A model generated the notes under the pieces. That model saw only the letters and a list, made by a program, of their open reading frames with translations, did not search any database and was not told the DNA's origin. A stretch of 58,166 bases of DNA from CAYLOP01 sp964385305 (GTDB lineage: Bacteria; Chloroflexota; Anaerolineae; Anaerolineales; E44-bin32). A program made the position numbers and the translations under genes. Positions 1 to 7,679 of the stretch are shown here, piece after piece (the stretch's first letter is position 1; each line of letters begins with the position of its first letter). The stretch is from NCBI GenBank assembly GCA_964385305.1, contig CAYLOP010000005.1, forward strand, positions 1-58,166. Direction: 5' to 3'.

Positions 1-1294
1 CATCCGCGATGAACTTCTGTCGCTTACGATAGTAGGATCGCAGCGTGACGAGCACATCCGCCTCATCCAGTTTATCGGCGATCACCACTGGAACGCCGAT
101 GTGTTTTGCGGCCTGTCGCATGCGATTGCGTGCTACACCATACGGGTAGAGGCGGATTGTTTGAAGCGGGGTTCCCGGTATGCGGGGTGGCGTGGGCGAG
201 TAGGGAAGGCCATTCCCTTCGTGTAGTGCTGTAGAAGGAAGGGCGGCTTGTCGTCGGTAGCCAACATCGCCTCGCCGCGTGGGCGTTGCCGAGGGCGGTG
301 GTGTGCTGATTTGAATTTCACCTTGCTCATCTCGGTGGCGCAATTCGGGGATCAGTGGGCGCCCTCGCAACATTGCATCTACCGCCGCCGCGACATCGTG
401 GTGCACAGCCAAGCGCTCGCGGTCCTGGATCTCGATGAGTACATCGAAGGTGGGTGCCGCGCGCCGTTCGAGGACGGTTTTCTGGGTGCCTCGCCTGCGG
501 GCCTCCTCGTCGGATAGCGTGACCGATTCGATGCCGCCGACCAGGTCGGACAAGGTTGGGTTGAGCAAGAGGTTCTCGAGCGAGTTTCCGTGTGCTGTTC
601 CAATGAGCTGAACGCCACGTTCGGCGATCGTACGGGCTGCAACAGCCTCTAGTTCGCGCCCGATCTCGTCGATCACAATCACTTCCGGGTTGTGGTTCTC
701 GACGGCTTCGATCATCACTTCATGCTGAAGTGTCGGCACTCGCACTTGCATGCGGCGAGCGCGTCCGATAGCCGGGTGTGGCACATCACCATCGCCGGCG
801 ATTTCATTGGACGTGTCAACGATCACGACGCGTTTACGCTCGGCGAGGATACGCGCGGCCTCACGCAGCATGGTCGTTTTCCCCACACCAGGTCGCCCTA
901 ACAGCAGGATGCTTTGACCATTGATTATAAAGTCTTCGATAATGTCGATCGTGCCATACACTGCACGTCCGACGCGGCACGTTAGGCCAACGATGTGCCC
1001 AAGGCGGTTGCGGATGGCTGCAATGCGATGCAGCGTGCGTTCAATCCCCGCACGATTATCGGCATCGAATTCCCCAATGCGAGAGACGACATAGTCGATG
1101 CTCTCCGTCTCGACTTCCCGGGAATTGAGTGTGATCTCGCCATCGGTATAGCGAGCAGTGGGAACACGTCCCAGGTCGAGGATCACCTCAAGCAATTCAT
1201 CTTGCCTGTTGATCTCGTTAATTTTATTTGTGATCTTAGCCGGCATAACTGCCAGCAGATCTTCGAGATTGTCTGTGATTCGTTGTCTCATCAT
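1..1294 (-). CDS. R3H/SpoIIIAA (Ycf45)-like AAA ATPase, 3' end outside window
   Basis: Translation of the minus strand is open from an ATG at 1294 to the window edge (431 codons, C-terminus missing). A Walker A motif GRPGVGKT lies at about residues 133-140 and a Walker B VIVIDE at 205-210, followed by ERGVQLIGTAHG, as in SpoIIIAA, Ycf45 and single-stranded nucleic acid-binding R3H-type ATPases. The last visible part (LYPYGVARNRM) is the linker seen before the C-terminal R3H region in this family; the R3H domain itself is cut off. The start overlaps the stop of the upstream GNAT-like gene in an ATGA, so the two are probably translationally coupled at the end of the pdx operon. Substrate and role are unknown; nucleic acid binding is inferred from the family. 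Confidence 0.85.
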   Translation of the reverse strand, partial: MMRQRITDNLEDLLAVMPAKITNKINEINRQDELLEVILDLGRVPTARYTDGEITLNSREVETESIDYVVSRIGEFDADNRAGIERTLHRIAAIRNRLGHIVGLTCRVGRAVYGTIDIIEDFIINGQSILLLGRPGVGKTTMLREAARILAERKRVVIVDTSNEIAGDGDVPHPAIGRARRMQVRVPTLQHEVMIEAVENHNPEVIVIDEIGRELEAVAARTIAERGVQLIGTAHGNSLENLLLNPTLSDLVGGIESVTLSDEEARRRGTQKTVLERRAAPTFDVLIEIQDRERLAVHHDVAAAVDAMLRGRPLIPELRHRDEQGEIQISTPPPSATPTRRGDVGYRRQAALPSTALHEGNGLPYSPTPPRIPGTPLQTIRLYPYGVARNRMRQAAKHIGVPVVIADKLDEADVLVTLRSYYRKRQKFIAD

Positions 1295-2253
1295 GTCTTT
1301 CGAGAAGCCGGCTTATGATTGTTCATTCTTGCTATCGGCGCAGTGGGTTCTGGTTGCCTGCCTTCCAACGCGTGTACGGTCGCAAACTCGCGTTGTCGCA
1401 TAGCCGCGGTTAACCGCTTGACCATCACAGCCTGGTCACTGCAAGGAGAGAAACCCATACGCGCCAGCGATCCGCTCATGCCGGCTTGATAGGAGCGGAT
1501 GCAAAGATAAAGCGGTTTTTTACGTTTGAAGCTGGGATTTGTCAAAAACCCAGCTAACAAGTCGTCAGCGAGTTCGGCCGCGGGGTGAAAAAACGGTTGT
1601 GCCCAAACGCCTCGGGGGCCTTGGTCGACATCGATAAAACCCAACAATTCTTTCTCATCCCAGTGAACCAGGTTGCGGCCATTCCTTTCGGGGGGCGGCT
1701 CAACCTGTTGGACCAATGCGGGCACAAGGTTGGTGTAAAGACTTAAAATGGCAGGATTATCCGATATGGCTTCGCCTCGCCATGCTGCCTCGCGAGGGGA
1801 CAAATCGCCTTGGGGTTCCTCTGTCCACTCCCAAATACGCTGGCGAGCGTAGATCGCAAAACCGGCATGGCGCAGGATCTCAAAGACTGGGCTACTCTCC
1901 TCGATCTCTGCAATCAGGTGGTGGGCACCGCGAGCACCCGCCGCCTGGCTAAGCGCTTCAATGAGACGAGTTCCACCGGGATGGGTAATCGCGCCAATGG
2001 GGCCGAGAAATGTCAGACGGGCATTTTTCCGGCCTGCTCTAAGCATGAATTGGCCTGCCATCGATGATTCATCCGGCTGTGACGGGCGCGCGATGAGTGT
2101 GCATGTTGTTCTCCCTGGAATAAAAGGATCGAGGAGAACATCCTGCAACGCTTGCGGCCCGCGCGTACAATCGAGGTGTGAATCGAGACACAGCCCAGCG
2201 TTGCGTACACGACGCAGCAAAGGTATATCGCGCCAATCGAAATGGCGGATCAT
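1291..2253 (-). CDS. GNAT-like acetyltransferase, divergent
   Basis: A 320-residue protein. The N-terminal half contains segments resembling an acyl-CoA-binding GNAT core (FLGPIGAITHPGGTRLIEAL, then ARGAHHLIAEIEESSPVFEILRHAGF), where a gene-family Q/RxxGxG/A loop would sit, but the motif is not canonical. The length suggests two GNAT-like halves. It starts 7 bases after the pdxT stop and its stop overlaps the start of the R3H-type ATPase by four bases, so it belongs to the same operon. The substrate cannot be told from the sequence. Family assignment is by overall pattern and is moderate. Confidence 0.6.
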   Translation of the reverse strand: MIRHFDWRDIPLLRRVRNAGLCLDSHLDCTRGPQALQDVLLDPFIPGRTTCTLIARPSQPDESSMAGQFMLRAGRKNARLTFLGPIGAITHPGGTRLIEALSQAAGARGAHHLIAEIEESSPVFEILRHAGFAIYARQRIWEWTEEPQGDLSPREAAWRGEAISDNPAILSLYTNLVPALVQQVEPPPERNGRNLVHWDEKELLGFIDVDQGPRGVWAQPFFHPAAELADDLLAGFLTNPSFKRKKPLYLCIRSYQAGMSGSLARMGFSPCSDQAVMVKRLTAAMRQREFATVHALEGRQPEPTAPIARMNNHKPASRKT

Positions 2254-2260
2254 GCTCCCA

Positions 2261-2848
2261 TTATCCTTTCGCCATATCGATGAAGTAGCGATGGAGGCGC
2301 AGGTCTTTGGTCAATTCAGGATGGAAGCTGGTAGCTAGCAGGTTACCTTGGCGAGCAGCGACAATGCAAGCAGTGGCTTCCTTCTCCTCTGGTAAGCGGG
2401 CGAGTACTTCAACCTCCTCGCCAACACGTTCAATCAATGGTGCCCGGATAAAGATCGCGTGAAACGGACGTTGGGGCTCCTCCAGCGCGGGGATGACCAG
2501 GTCGGTCTCGAAGCTGCCGACTTGACGACCGAACGCGTTCCGCTCCACGGTGATGTCCATCAAGCTCAGGAGAGGTTGTTTGCAATGGGTGTCCTTTGAA
2601 AGAAATATTGCACCAGCACACGTGCCCCAAACGGGTCGGGTCTGCGCGAATTGTCGCAAGGGTTCCATTAGTTTGAAGGTCGTTGCAAGTTTACCAATCG
2701 TGGTTGACTCACCACCCGGGATGATTAACCCTGCAAGATCATCAAGATGTTCCGGTAAGCGGACCTCAACACAGGTCACACCTAGACGCTGCAGACAGAC
2801 GATGTGTTCAGTAAATGCGCCTTGGAGGGCGAGAACACCAACATTCAT
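2261..2848 (-). CDS. pdxT: Pyridoxal 5'-phosphate synthase glutaminase subunit PdxT
   Basis: PdxT hydrolyses glutamine and passes ammonia to PdxS, which builds pyridoxal 5'-phosphate (vitamin B6) from ribose 5-phosphate and glyceraldehyde 3-phosphate. The class I glutaminase signature is complete: PGGEST at about 44-49, the nucleophile in WGTCAGA (Cys77), and the His176/Glu178 pair in SFHPELT. I chose the ATG at 2848 because the upstream gene's stop overlaps it in an ATGA and an AGGAG lies about 10 bases before it; an in-frame ATG at 2878 would add ten residues not typical of the family. The length (195 aa) is normal. Its partner pdxS lies two genes upstream, with an FMN-type protein between them. 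Confidence 0.96.
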   Translation of the reverse strand: MNVGVLALQGAFTEHIVCLQRLGVTCVEVRLPEHLDDLAGLIIPGGESTTIGKLATTFKLMEPLRQFAQTRPVWGTCAGAIFLSKDTHCKQPLLSLMDITVERNAFGRQVGSFETDLVIPALEEPQRPFHAIFIRAPLIERVGEEVEVLARLPEEKEATACIVAARQGNLLATSFHPELTKDLRLHRYFIDMAKG

Positions 2849-3354
2849 TCGATCGCGAACTTCTCCTTTCCGCTCCATGCTTCAATCTCAATGGCGAACA
2901 CCGAAGTTCTAGAAATCTCTTCCGGTGTGATTGGACGGTAATCTTCGCCGGGTTTGAGATCGGGAAAATACTTATCCAAAAGGCCCTGGAGGGCGTATTC
3001 CGCCTCATCCTCCTGCTCTATAATGTGTGCTTGACCGAAAGCACATACGCCCGCGTATTCTGTGCTGAATTCAAGAGCGGTCTTTGCTGGAAGCAATCTG
3101 CCAGCTTTCGCAATGCTAAAGCACACCCGGGGATTACGTTCGATGTTGTCGCGAGTACGACCCTTAATAGCCGTATGGAAATAGATACAACGCCTCGCCT
3201 TGTCATACCAGAAATAGTTAGAGTGGATGAAAGGTTGATCTTCTACGCAGGTGGCGATGAATCCAATTTGAGCCTCAAGGAGCAACGCTTCGATCGCGTC
3301 CTCGCTTGGCATCGCTCTATCGACACGCCGTATGCGTGTCCGGTCATCTTTCAT
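2845..3354 (-). CDS. Pyridoxamine 5'-phosphate oxidase-like FMN-binding split-barrel protein
   Basis: A 169-residue protein with the features of the NimA/PNPOx-like split-barrel family: an N-terminal RRVDRAM segment, IGFIATCVEDQPFIHSNYFW as the first barrel strands, then YFHTAIKGRTRDNIERNPRVCFS. Such proteins bind FMN (or F420/heme in relatives) as dimers. Placement between pdxS and pdxT, with an ATGA overlap to pdxT, suggests a role linked to B6 vitamers, but many members of this family have other substrates, so oxidase activity on pyridoxamine phosphate is only a guess. The ATG at 3354 is used; a TTG at 3393 overlapping the pdxS stop would add 13 residues. Confidence 0.82.
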   Translation of the reverse strand: MKDDRTRIRRVDRAMPSEDAIEALLLEAQIGFIATCVEDQPFIHSNYFWYDKARRCIYFHTAIKGRTRDNIERNPRVCFSIAKAGRLLPAKTALEFSTEYAGVCAFGQAHIIEQEDEAEYALQGLLDKYFPDLKPGEDYRPITPEEISRTSVFAIEIEAWSGKEKFAIE

Positions 3355-3386
3355 GGACGAGGTTATGATTTCCTCTATTTGACCGG

Positions 3387-4274
3387 CTACCAACCGCGCA
3401 CAGCTAATCGTTCTGACTCGGGCAACTCGCTGACGCCGATCCCAACCATGGGCTCACCCAGGCCTTTGCTGATCTCGGCCAGAATGTGGGGATCATTATA
3501 GTGTGTCGTGGCCTCAACAATAGCCTTCGCGCGGGATGGCGGATCACTGGATTTGAAGATTCCCGATCCGACGAACACGCCATCAACGCCTAGTTGCATC
3601 ATGAGCGCAGCATCCGCTGGGGTGGCGATACCGCCCGCGGCGAAGTTGACCACCGGCATGCGCCCAAGTTCCTTGGTTTCTTTCACCAACGCATAAGGTG
3701 CACCGATCTCTTTAGCGTAGGCCATGAGCTCGTCAGCGGGCATGCTTTGCAAACGCCGGATCGAACCAAGCACGCTTCGGGCATGGCGCACGGCTTCAAC
3801 CACGTCGCCTGTGCCGGCCTCGCCCTTCGTGCGAATCATCGCCGCACCCTCGCCGATACGACGTAGAGCCTCCCCTAGGTTGCGGCAGCCACAAACGAAG
3901 GGGATTTTGAAATCGTGTTTATAGATGTGATGCGACTCATCAGCCGGGGTGAGAACCTCGGATTCATCGATGTAGTCCACACCGAGCGCCTCTAAAATCT
4001 GGGCTTCCACGAAATGACCGATACGGCACTTCGCCATCACGGGGATGCTGACGGTTTCCATGATTTCACGGATCAACATAGGATCGCTCATGCGGGCAAC
4101 ACCACCATGAGCTCGAATGTCGGCCGGTACGCGCTCAAGTGCCATCACCGCCACAGCGCCTGCTTCCTCGGCAATTTGGGCGTGTTCGGGTGTGACCACA
4201 TCCATGATCACCCCGCCTTTAAGCATCTGCGCTAACCCCTTTTTCACTGCAAAGGAACCGACTTCTTTTTCCAC
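3387..4274 (-). CDS. pdxS: Pyridoxal 5'-phosphate synthase lyase subunit PdxS
   Basis: PdxS is the (beta/alpha)8 subunit that forms pyridoxal 5'-phosphate, working with PdxT as a 12+12 complex in the DXP-independent pathway. The 295-residue protein is near-identical in pattern to the family: GGVIMDV with Asp25, MAKCRIGHFVEA with Lys82, IRTKGEAGTG with Lys150 and the phosphate site NFAAGGIATPADAA. The start is a GTG at 4274 with AGGAGG five bases upstream. It is the first gene of a five-gene minus-strand operon. The promoter should lie in the 228-base gap shared with the divergent GntR regulator, so cross-regulation is possible but not shown. Confidence 0.98.
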   Translation of the reverse strand: MEKEVGSFAVKKGLAQMLKGGVIMDVVTPEHAQIAEEAGAVAVMALERVPADIRAHGGVARMSDPMLIREIMETVSIPVMAKCRIGHFVEAQILEALGVDYIDESEVLTPADESHHIYKHDFKIPFVCGCRNLGEALRRIGEGAAMIRTKGEAGTGDVVEAVRHARSVLGSIRRLQSMPADELMAYAKEIGAPYALVKETKELGRMPVVNFAAGGIATPADAALMMQLGVDGVFVGSGIFKSSDPPSRAKAIVEATTHYNDPHILAEISKGLGEPMVGIGVSELPESERLAVRGW

Positions 4275-4450
4275 GAATGCCTCCTAATCGTCTAGGTTAG
4301 ATCTCAACGCGATTTTACCACGGCGAAGGGACGCGCGACAATGTCACAAGGAGCGGAGGACGAAGGAGCGAGGTGCCGCCGCTGCTCCCAAGAACGCATG
4401 GTGGATATCACATCCCCATCGAACGACTTGACAATGGAAGCTAGAGATAA

Positions 4451-4489
4451 TACAATTAGTACAATCATACAATGATACAATTTTGTATT
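4451..4489. promoter_or_regulatory. TACAAT repeat array and palindrome, probable GntR operator
   Basis: Four direct copies of TACAAT begin at 4451, 4460, 4468 and 4476 (steps of 9, 8 and 8 bases). The last copy is half of a 14-base inverted repeat ATACAA-TT-TTGTAT at 4475-4488. The array ends 14 bases before the start of a YtrA-type GntR regulator and also lies in the divergent promoter region of pdxS. This layout fits an autoregulatory operator; the binding protein is inferred from position. Confidence 0.6.
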
Positions 4490-4502
4490 CGAGTGGTTGG
4501 AC

Positions 4503-4913
4503 ATGTTAATAGAGATCGATTTTCGCAGCCCGCTTCCGATTTATGCACAAATTGTTGAGCGCATAAAGCACCTAGTTGCAACCGATGTGTTACAGCTCGG
4601 CGAGCAGTTACCCACCGTGCGGCAATTGGCGGCGGATCTACGCGTGAACTTCAACACGGTCGCACGCGCCTACCGGATCCTCGATGAGGCGGGAGTCATC
4701 TCCACGCAGCAAGGGCGAGGCACATACGTGCTTGAGCCGATGCCGCCGGAGCAGTCGCAGAAGTTGCGCGAGGTTGCACTGGAGTCTCTGGTGCGGAACT
4801 TCCTGGTCGATGCAGGCCGATTGGGATTCGAGCCGGAGATGGTATGGCGGGCGACGGAGGGATTGATCGAGCGATGGCAGGAGGAGGGTGAACCTCCTCA
4901 GGATGGTGATTAA
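4503..4913 (+). CDS. GntR family transcriptional regulator, YtrA-type
   Basis: A 136-residue regulator. Residues about 10-75 form the GntR winged helix (LPIYAQIVERIKHLVA, then LPTVRQLAADLRVNFNTVAR, then GRGTYVLEP). The remainder is a short helical tail of about 60 residues, as in the YtrA subfamily, which lacks a large ligand domain and usually controls membrane or ABC genes next to it. The ATG at 4503 is used; a TTG at 4497 would add two residues. It lies 41 bases upstream of the slipin gene on the same strand and just after a TACAAT repeat array, so it probably regulates itself and the slipin operon. Confidence 0.9.
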   Translation: MLIEIDFRSPLPIYAQIVERIKHLVATDVLQLGEQLPTVRQLAADLRVNFNTVARAYRILDEAGVISTQQGRGTYVLEPMPPEQSQKLREVALESLVRNFLVDAGRLGFEPEMVWRATEGLIERWQEEGEPPQDGD

Positions 4914-4954
4914 AAGGCTGCTTTATATACTATTTACTACAAGGAAGGTGATAC

Positions 4955-5935
4955 ATGGCACAGCGAAGTAGAAGCTATACACGAACAAAGGGGAGCGAAC
5001 AGATTGATGCGAATAATGTCCGTGTTCCAGGGATTGCGTTTGCCGTATGGCTTATCTTGAGTTTGGCGGCTGGAGGATTGATGGCCGTGCTGATCTGGCT
5101 TGATATGGCTGCGTGGATCTCGATTTCCATCACCGTTGTGCTCGAGCTGGCGGGGCTGTACGTGTTGTTCGCGCTCAAGGTAGCCGATCAATGGGAGAAG
5201 GCGATTATCCTGCGCTTCGGGCGTTTCGTGGGGCTGCGAGGCCCGGGCGTCTTCTGGATGGTGCCGATTGTCGACCGGGTGCCGGTGTGGATCGATCATC
5301 GTGTGATGGTCACGCCTTTCAGCGCTGAAAAAACTTTGACGAAAGACACCGTACCCGTTGATGTAGACGCGGTGCTGTTTTGGCTGGTGTGGGATGCCGA
5401 GAAAGCTGCCCTGGAGGTGGAGGATTATCAGGTGGCCATCACCTGGGCGGCGCAGACAGCGCTGCGTGAGGTGATCGGTCAGATGGAGTTGGCGGACATC
5501 CTGGTTGGGCGGGCGCGTATGGACCGCGATCTGCAAAAGATCATCGATGAGCGCACCACGCCTTGGGGGGTAACCGTGCAGTCCGTCGAGATTCGGGATG
5601 TCGTCATCCCGCAGGAGTTGGAAGATGCAATGAGCCGCCAGGCGCAAGCTGAACGGGAGCGGCAGGCGCGTGTGATTTTGGGTGAGTCGGAGGAGCAGAT
5701 CGCATCGTCGTTCGCCTCGGCCTCGATCGCGTACAAAGACAATCCCACCGCGCTCCATCTCCGAGCGATGAACATGCTATTCGAGGGGCTCAAAGAGAAG
5801 GGTGCCTTGGTGATCGTCCCATCGAGCGCCGTGGATACCATGAATCTCGGGGGCTTGGCGGGTCTCACTTCGCTGGCCAGCGGCCTGGCGGGTCGACCAC
5901 AAGACGCCTCTGACTTGTCGGGTGAGGAGATCTAG
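4955..5935 (+). CDS. Slipin / SPFH (band 7) membrane protein
   Basis: A 326-residue SPFH-family protein that probably scaffolds membrane microdomains. Two hydrophobic segments (about 24-48 and 52-74) precede a band 7 domain beginning ADQWEKAIILRFGRF and including PGVFWMVPIVDRV, VPVDVDAVLFW and TPWGVTVQSVEIRDV, which is the slipin/stomatin signature. A charged helical region (MSRQAQAERERQARV) and a glycine-rich C-terminus follow. The start has AAGGAAGGTG upstream. It follows the GntR regulator and is followed with no gap by a small DUF4177-like gene. Unlike many slipins it is not next to an NfeD protease. Confidence 0.93.
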   Translation: MAQRSRSYTRTKGSEQIDANNVRVPGIAFAVWLILSLAAGGLMAVLIWLDMAAWISISITVVLELAGLYVLFALKVADQWEKAIILRFGRFVGLRGPGVFWMVPIVDRVPVWIDHRVMVTPFSAEKTLTKDTVPVDVDAVLFWLVWDAEKAALEVEDYQVAITWAAQTALREVIGQMELADILVGRARMDRDLQKIIDERTTPWGVTVQSVEIRDVVIPQELEDAMSRQAQAERERQARVILGESEEQIASSFASASIAYKDNPTALHLRAMNMLFEGLKEKGALVIVPSSAVDTMNLGGLAGLTSLASGLAGRPQDASDLSGEEI

Positions 5936-6148
5936 GTGAAGATAACGTGGGAATACCGCGTCGACGAGATAGGGAGTGCCTTTCGTGGCACACGCGCGCA
6001 GGATCTCGAGGACTTTCTCAACGAAGCGGCCGCCGATGGCTGGGAGCCGCATCTGGTTGAATCGCGAAGCAGCAGCAATCGATTGCTGGTTATCCTGCGG
6101 CGACCTCGGGGGGTGCGCACCCGAGATCGATCCCACACGTGGCCTTAG
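5936..6148 (+). CDS. Small DUF4177-like protein
   Basis: A 70-residue protein starting at a GTG directly after the slipin stop codon, with GAGGAG in the end of the slipin gene serving as ribosome binding site. The pattern WEYRV...LEDFLNEAAADGWEP...LLVILRRP matches the DUF4177 fold (a strand, a helix with an LNE...GWE motif, and closing strands). Function is unknown. The tight coupling suggests it works with the slipin or is co-regulated by the GntR protein. Confidence 0.7.
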   Translation: MKITWEYRVDEIGSAFRGTRAQDLEDFLNEAAADGWEPHLVESRSSSNRLLVILRRPRGVRTRDRSHTWP

Positions 6149-6207
6149 ATCAAGGCTGCTAAGGCCAGCGACTAGCAAGCCTTTTTCCAAGCAAAAGGGT
6201 CGATGCG

Positions 6208-6233
6208 CGGGCGGGCCGCACATGGCCCGCCCG
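6208..6233 (+). terminator. GC-rich hairpin, possible terminator
   Basis: Perfect 10-base arms CGGGCGGGCC and GGCCCGCCCG flank a six-base loop. There is no T-run after it, so intrinsic termination is uncertain, but it lies about 60 bases past the last gene of the slipin operon. Confidence 0.5.
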
Positions 6234-6258
6234 TGCTGTGAAGATGGGTCAAGGATAT

Positions 6259-6274
6259 TGTTTCACGTGAAACA
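6259..6274. other. parS centromere site
   Basis: The sequence TGTTTCACGTGAAACA is a perfect 16-base palindrome and an exact match to the bacterial parS consensus bound by ParB/Spo0J. ParB loads here and spreads, and recruits SMC for origin segregation. parS sites normally cluster near the replication origin; dnaN is about 15 kb away in this window, although dnaA, parA and parB are not seen. Only one copy was found. Confidence 0.9.
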
Positions 6275-6723
6275 TGGGCTAAACGGGGCTGCGCAGGTTA
6301 GTATATATGTCGGCGGGAAACTTTCTGTACAAGTTTCAAGTTTGGTGCTTCCAGCCAGGGCGTTTTTTCTTTCTTGCCGGCCCATTTCCGATTCGTGCAC
6401 GGATTTTGCTGTTGATGACCTTGTCGGTGAGCATGTTGCCCCTCACGCAGCTTTCGTGTTCGCTATCGGAATCGTGATACTATTCATTGTTCGTGGAACT
6501 GCTCGTTCGATTGTGTTGGCGTTACCCTGTGTGCGGGTGGTGTGGGCGTCGCGCAACTGGATGAAGATGGAGCGTTCTAGTGCGCTGGGTGGTGGAAAGG
6601 CGTTCCCCGACCGCAGTTGGGTGCCAATAGACGCCTGCCTGGTGATGCATTGAGAGGCGCGCCGGCCGTGCCTGCCAACCACACAGAAGCGAGCTGACGG
6701 CTGAGTCGCAATGGAAGGGCAAT

Positions 6724-7599
6724 ATGGATATCTTCGTTCGTGCGCTCAATGCACTTGTGATGATTGCACTCCCGCTTTCGCTAGGGGTGTTTCTGGCGAA
6801 ACGTTTCCGCGCATCGTGGCGGATATTTATGATCGGCGCGATCACGTTTGTCGCGTCACAGATTTTCCATCTCCCGTTTAATGGCTGGGTCCTCTCGCCG
6901 CTTGTCGTACGCCTGGGCTTGATGGAGACGCGCAGCGGGTTGCCTCTGCTCATGTTCGCGTTGGTGTTTGGGCTTTCGGCGGGGGTGTTTGAGGAGGTTG
7001 CCCGGTATGTAGTCTATCGGTATTGGCTGCGTGATGTGCGCTCCTGGCGCGGTGCACTGATGTTCGGTGCCGGGCATGGTGGGGTCGAGGCGATTCTGCT
7101 TGGCGGCTTGGCGGCTTATGCGCTCCTGCAGGCGATTGCATATCGCGGAGCCGATCTGAGCTCAATCGTAACGCCGGAGCAGTTGGGTCAGGCAGAAGCG
7201 GAGCTCAATGTATATTGGTCGCTGCCTTGGCAGCTTGTGCTGCTGGGTGCGCTCGAGCGATTGTTCGCAATATGCTTCCATCTCAGCGCTTCCGTGCTCG
7301 TCTTGCAAGCGCTGATTCGGCGTTCCCCTATGTGGGTGGGTTTTGCCATTCTGTGGCACGCGCTGCTGGATGCTGTGGCGCTGTTCGGGATCGAGAGTTG
7401 GGGACCTTATGTAACCGAAGGTTTGATCGGGTTGCTGGCGATGGCAAGTGTCGCCATCATCCTGGCTTTGCGAATATCTTCTGAAGCCAGAGACGATGTC
7501 GAAGATGCCGTGTCCCCTCAAGTCCCCGTCTTAGATCTTAAGGTGGGTGATGATGAGAGGATGGACGAGAAGCGATTGAATGAGACGCGCTTCAACTGA
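6724..7599 (+). CDS. YhfC-family intramembrane protease (glutamic-type)
   Basis: A 291-residue polytopic membrane protein with about eight hydrophobic segments. It carries the hallmark residues of the YhfC family (related to CPBP/PrsW intramembrane proteases): FEEVARYVVYRYW around residue 95, GAGHGGVEAILLG around 118, and a late WHALLDA. These Glu and His residues sit in or beside membrane helices, as expected for the active site. The tail after residue 260 is hydrophilic. It is the first gene of a plus-strand group with an ABC exporter and an exported zinc-ribbon protein. The substrate is unknown. Confidence 0.85.
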   Translation: MDIFVRALNALVMIALPLSLGVFLAKRFRASWRIFMIGAITFVASQIFHLPFNGWVLSPLVVRLGLMETRSGLPLLMFALVFGLSAGVFEEVARYVVYRYWLRDVRSWRGALMFGAGHGGVEAILLGGLAAYALLQAIAYRGADLSSIVTPEQLGQAEAELNVYWSLPWQLVLLGALERLFAICFHLSASVLVLQALIRRSPMWVGFAILWHALLDAVALFGIESWGPYVTEGLIGLLAMASVAIILALRISSEARDDVEDAVSPQVPVLDLKVGDDERMDEKRLNETRFN

Positions 7600-7679
7600 A
7601 AGGATACAACCGTTTGCGGTCACATTGTTCAGAGAGGAACCACAGGTCCTAGACGTAAACCGCATGGATGAGGTAAGGG

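Larger units (their letters stand above)
6149..6723. other. 575-base intergenic region carrying a hairpin and a parS site
   Basis: This long gap separates the slipin operon from the YhfC protease operon. It holds a strong GC hairpin (6208-6233) and an exact 16-base parS palindrome (6259-6274). The rest, about 6280-6720, shows no convincing gene: the open frames there have no family pattern or ribosome binding site. Confidence 0.7.

Noticed and set aside
2001..2338. Plus-strand frames over the GNAT gene
   Set aside because: No ribosome binding site and low-complexity composition; antisense to a tightly packed operon.
2521..2540. CGAACGCGTTCC as a possible SOS box
   Set aside because: The two halves are spaced by two bases, not four, and it is inside pdxT.
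4937..5758. Minus-strand frame of 273 residues over the slipin gene
   Set aside because: His/Arg/Gln-rich translation without family pattern, typical of an antisense shadow.
6490..6512. GGAACTGCTCGTTC as a possible SOS box
   Set aside because: The spacing is five bases and no gene starts nearby.
5976..6653. 225-residue open frame after the slipin
   Set aside because: It begins inside the DUF4177-like gene, runs through the hairpin and parS site, and has no family pattern or ribosome binding site.
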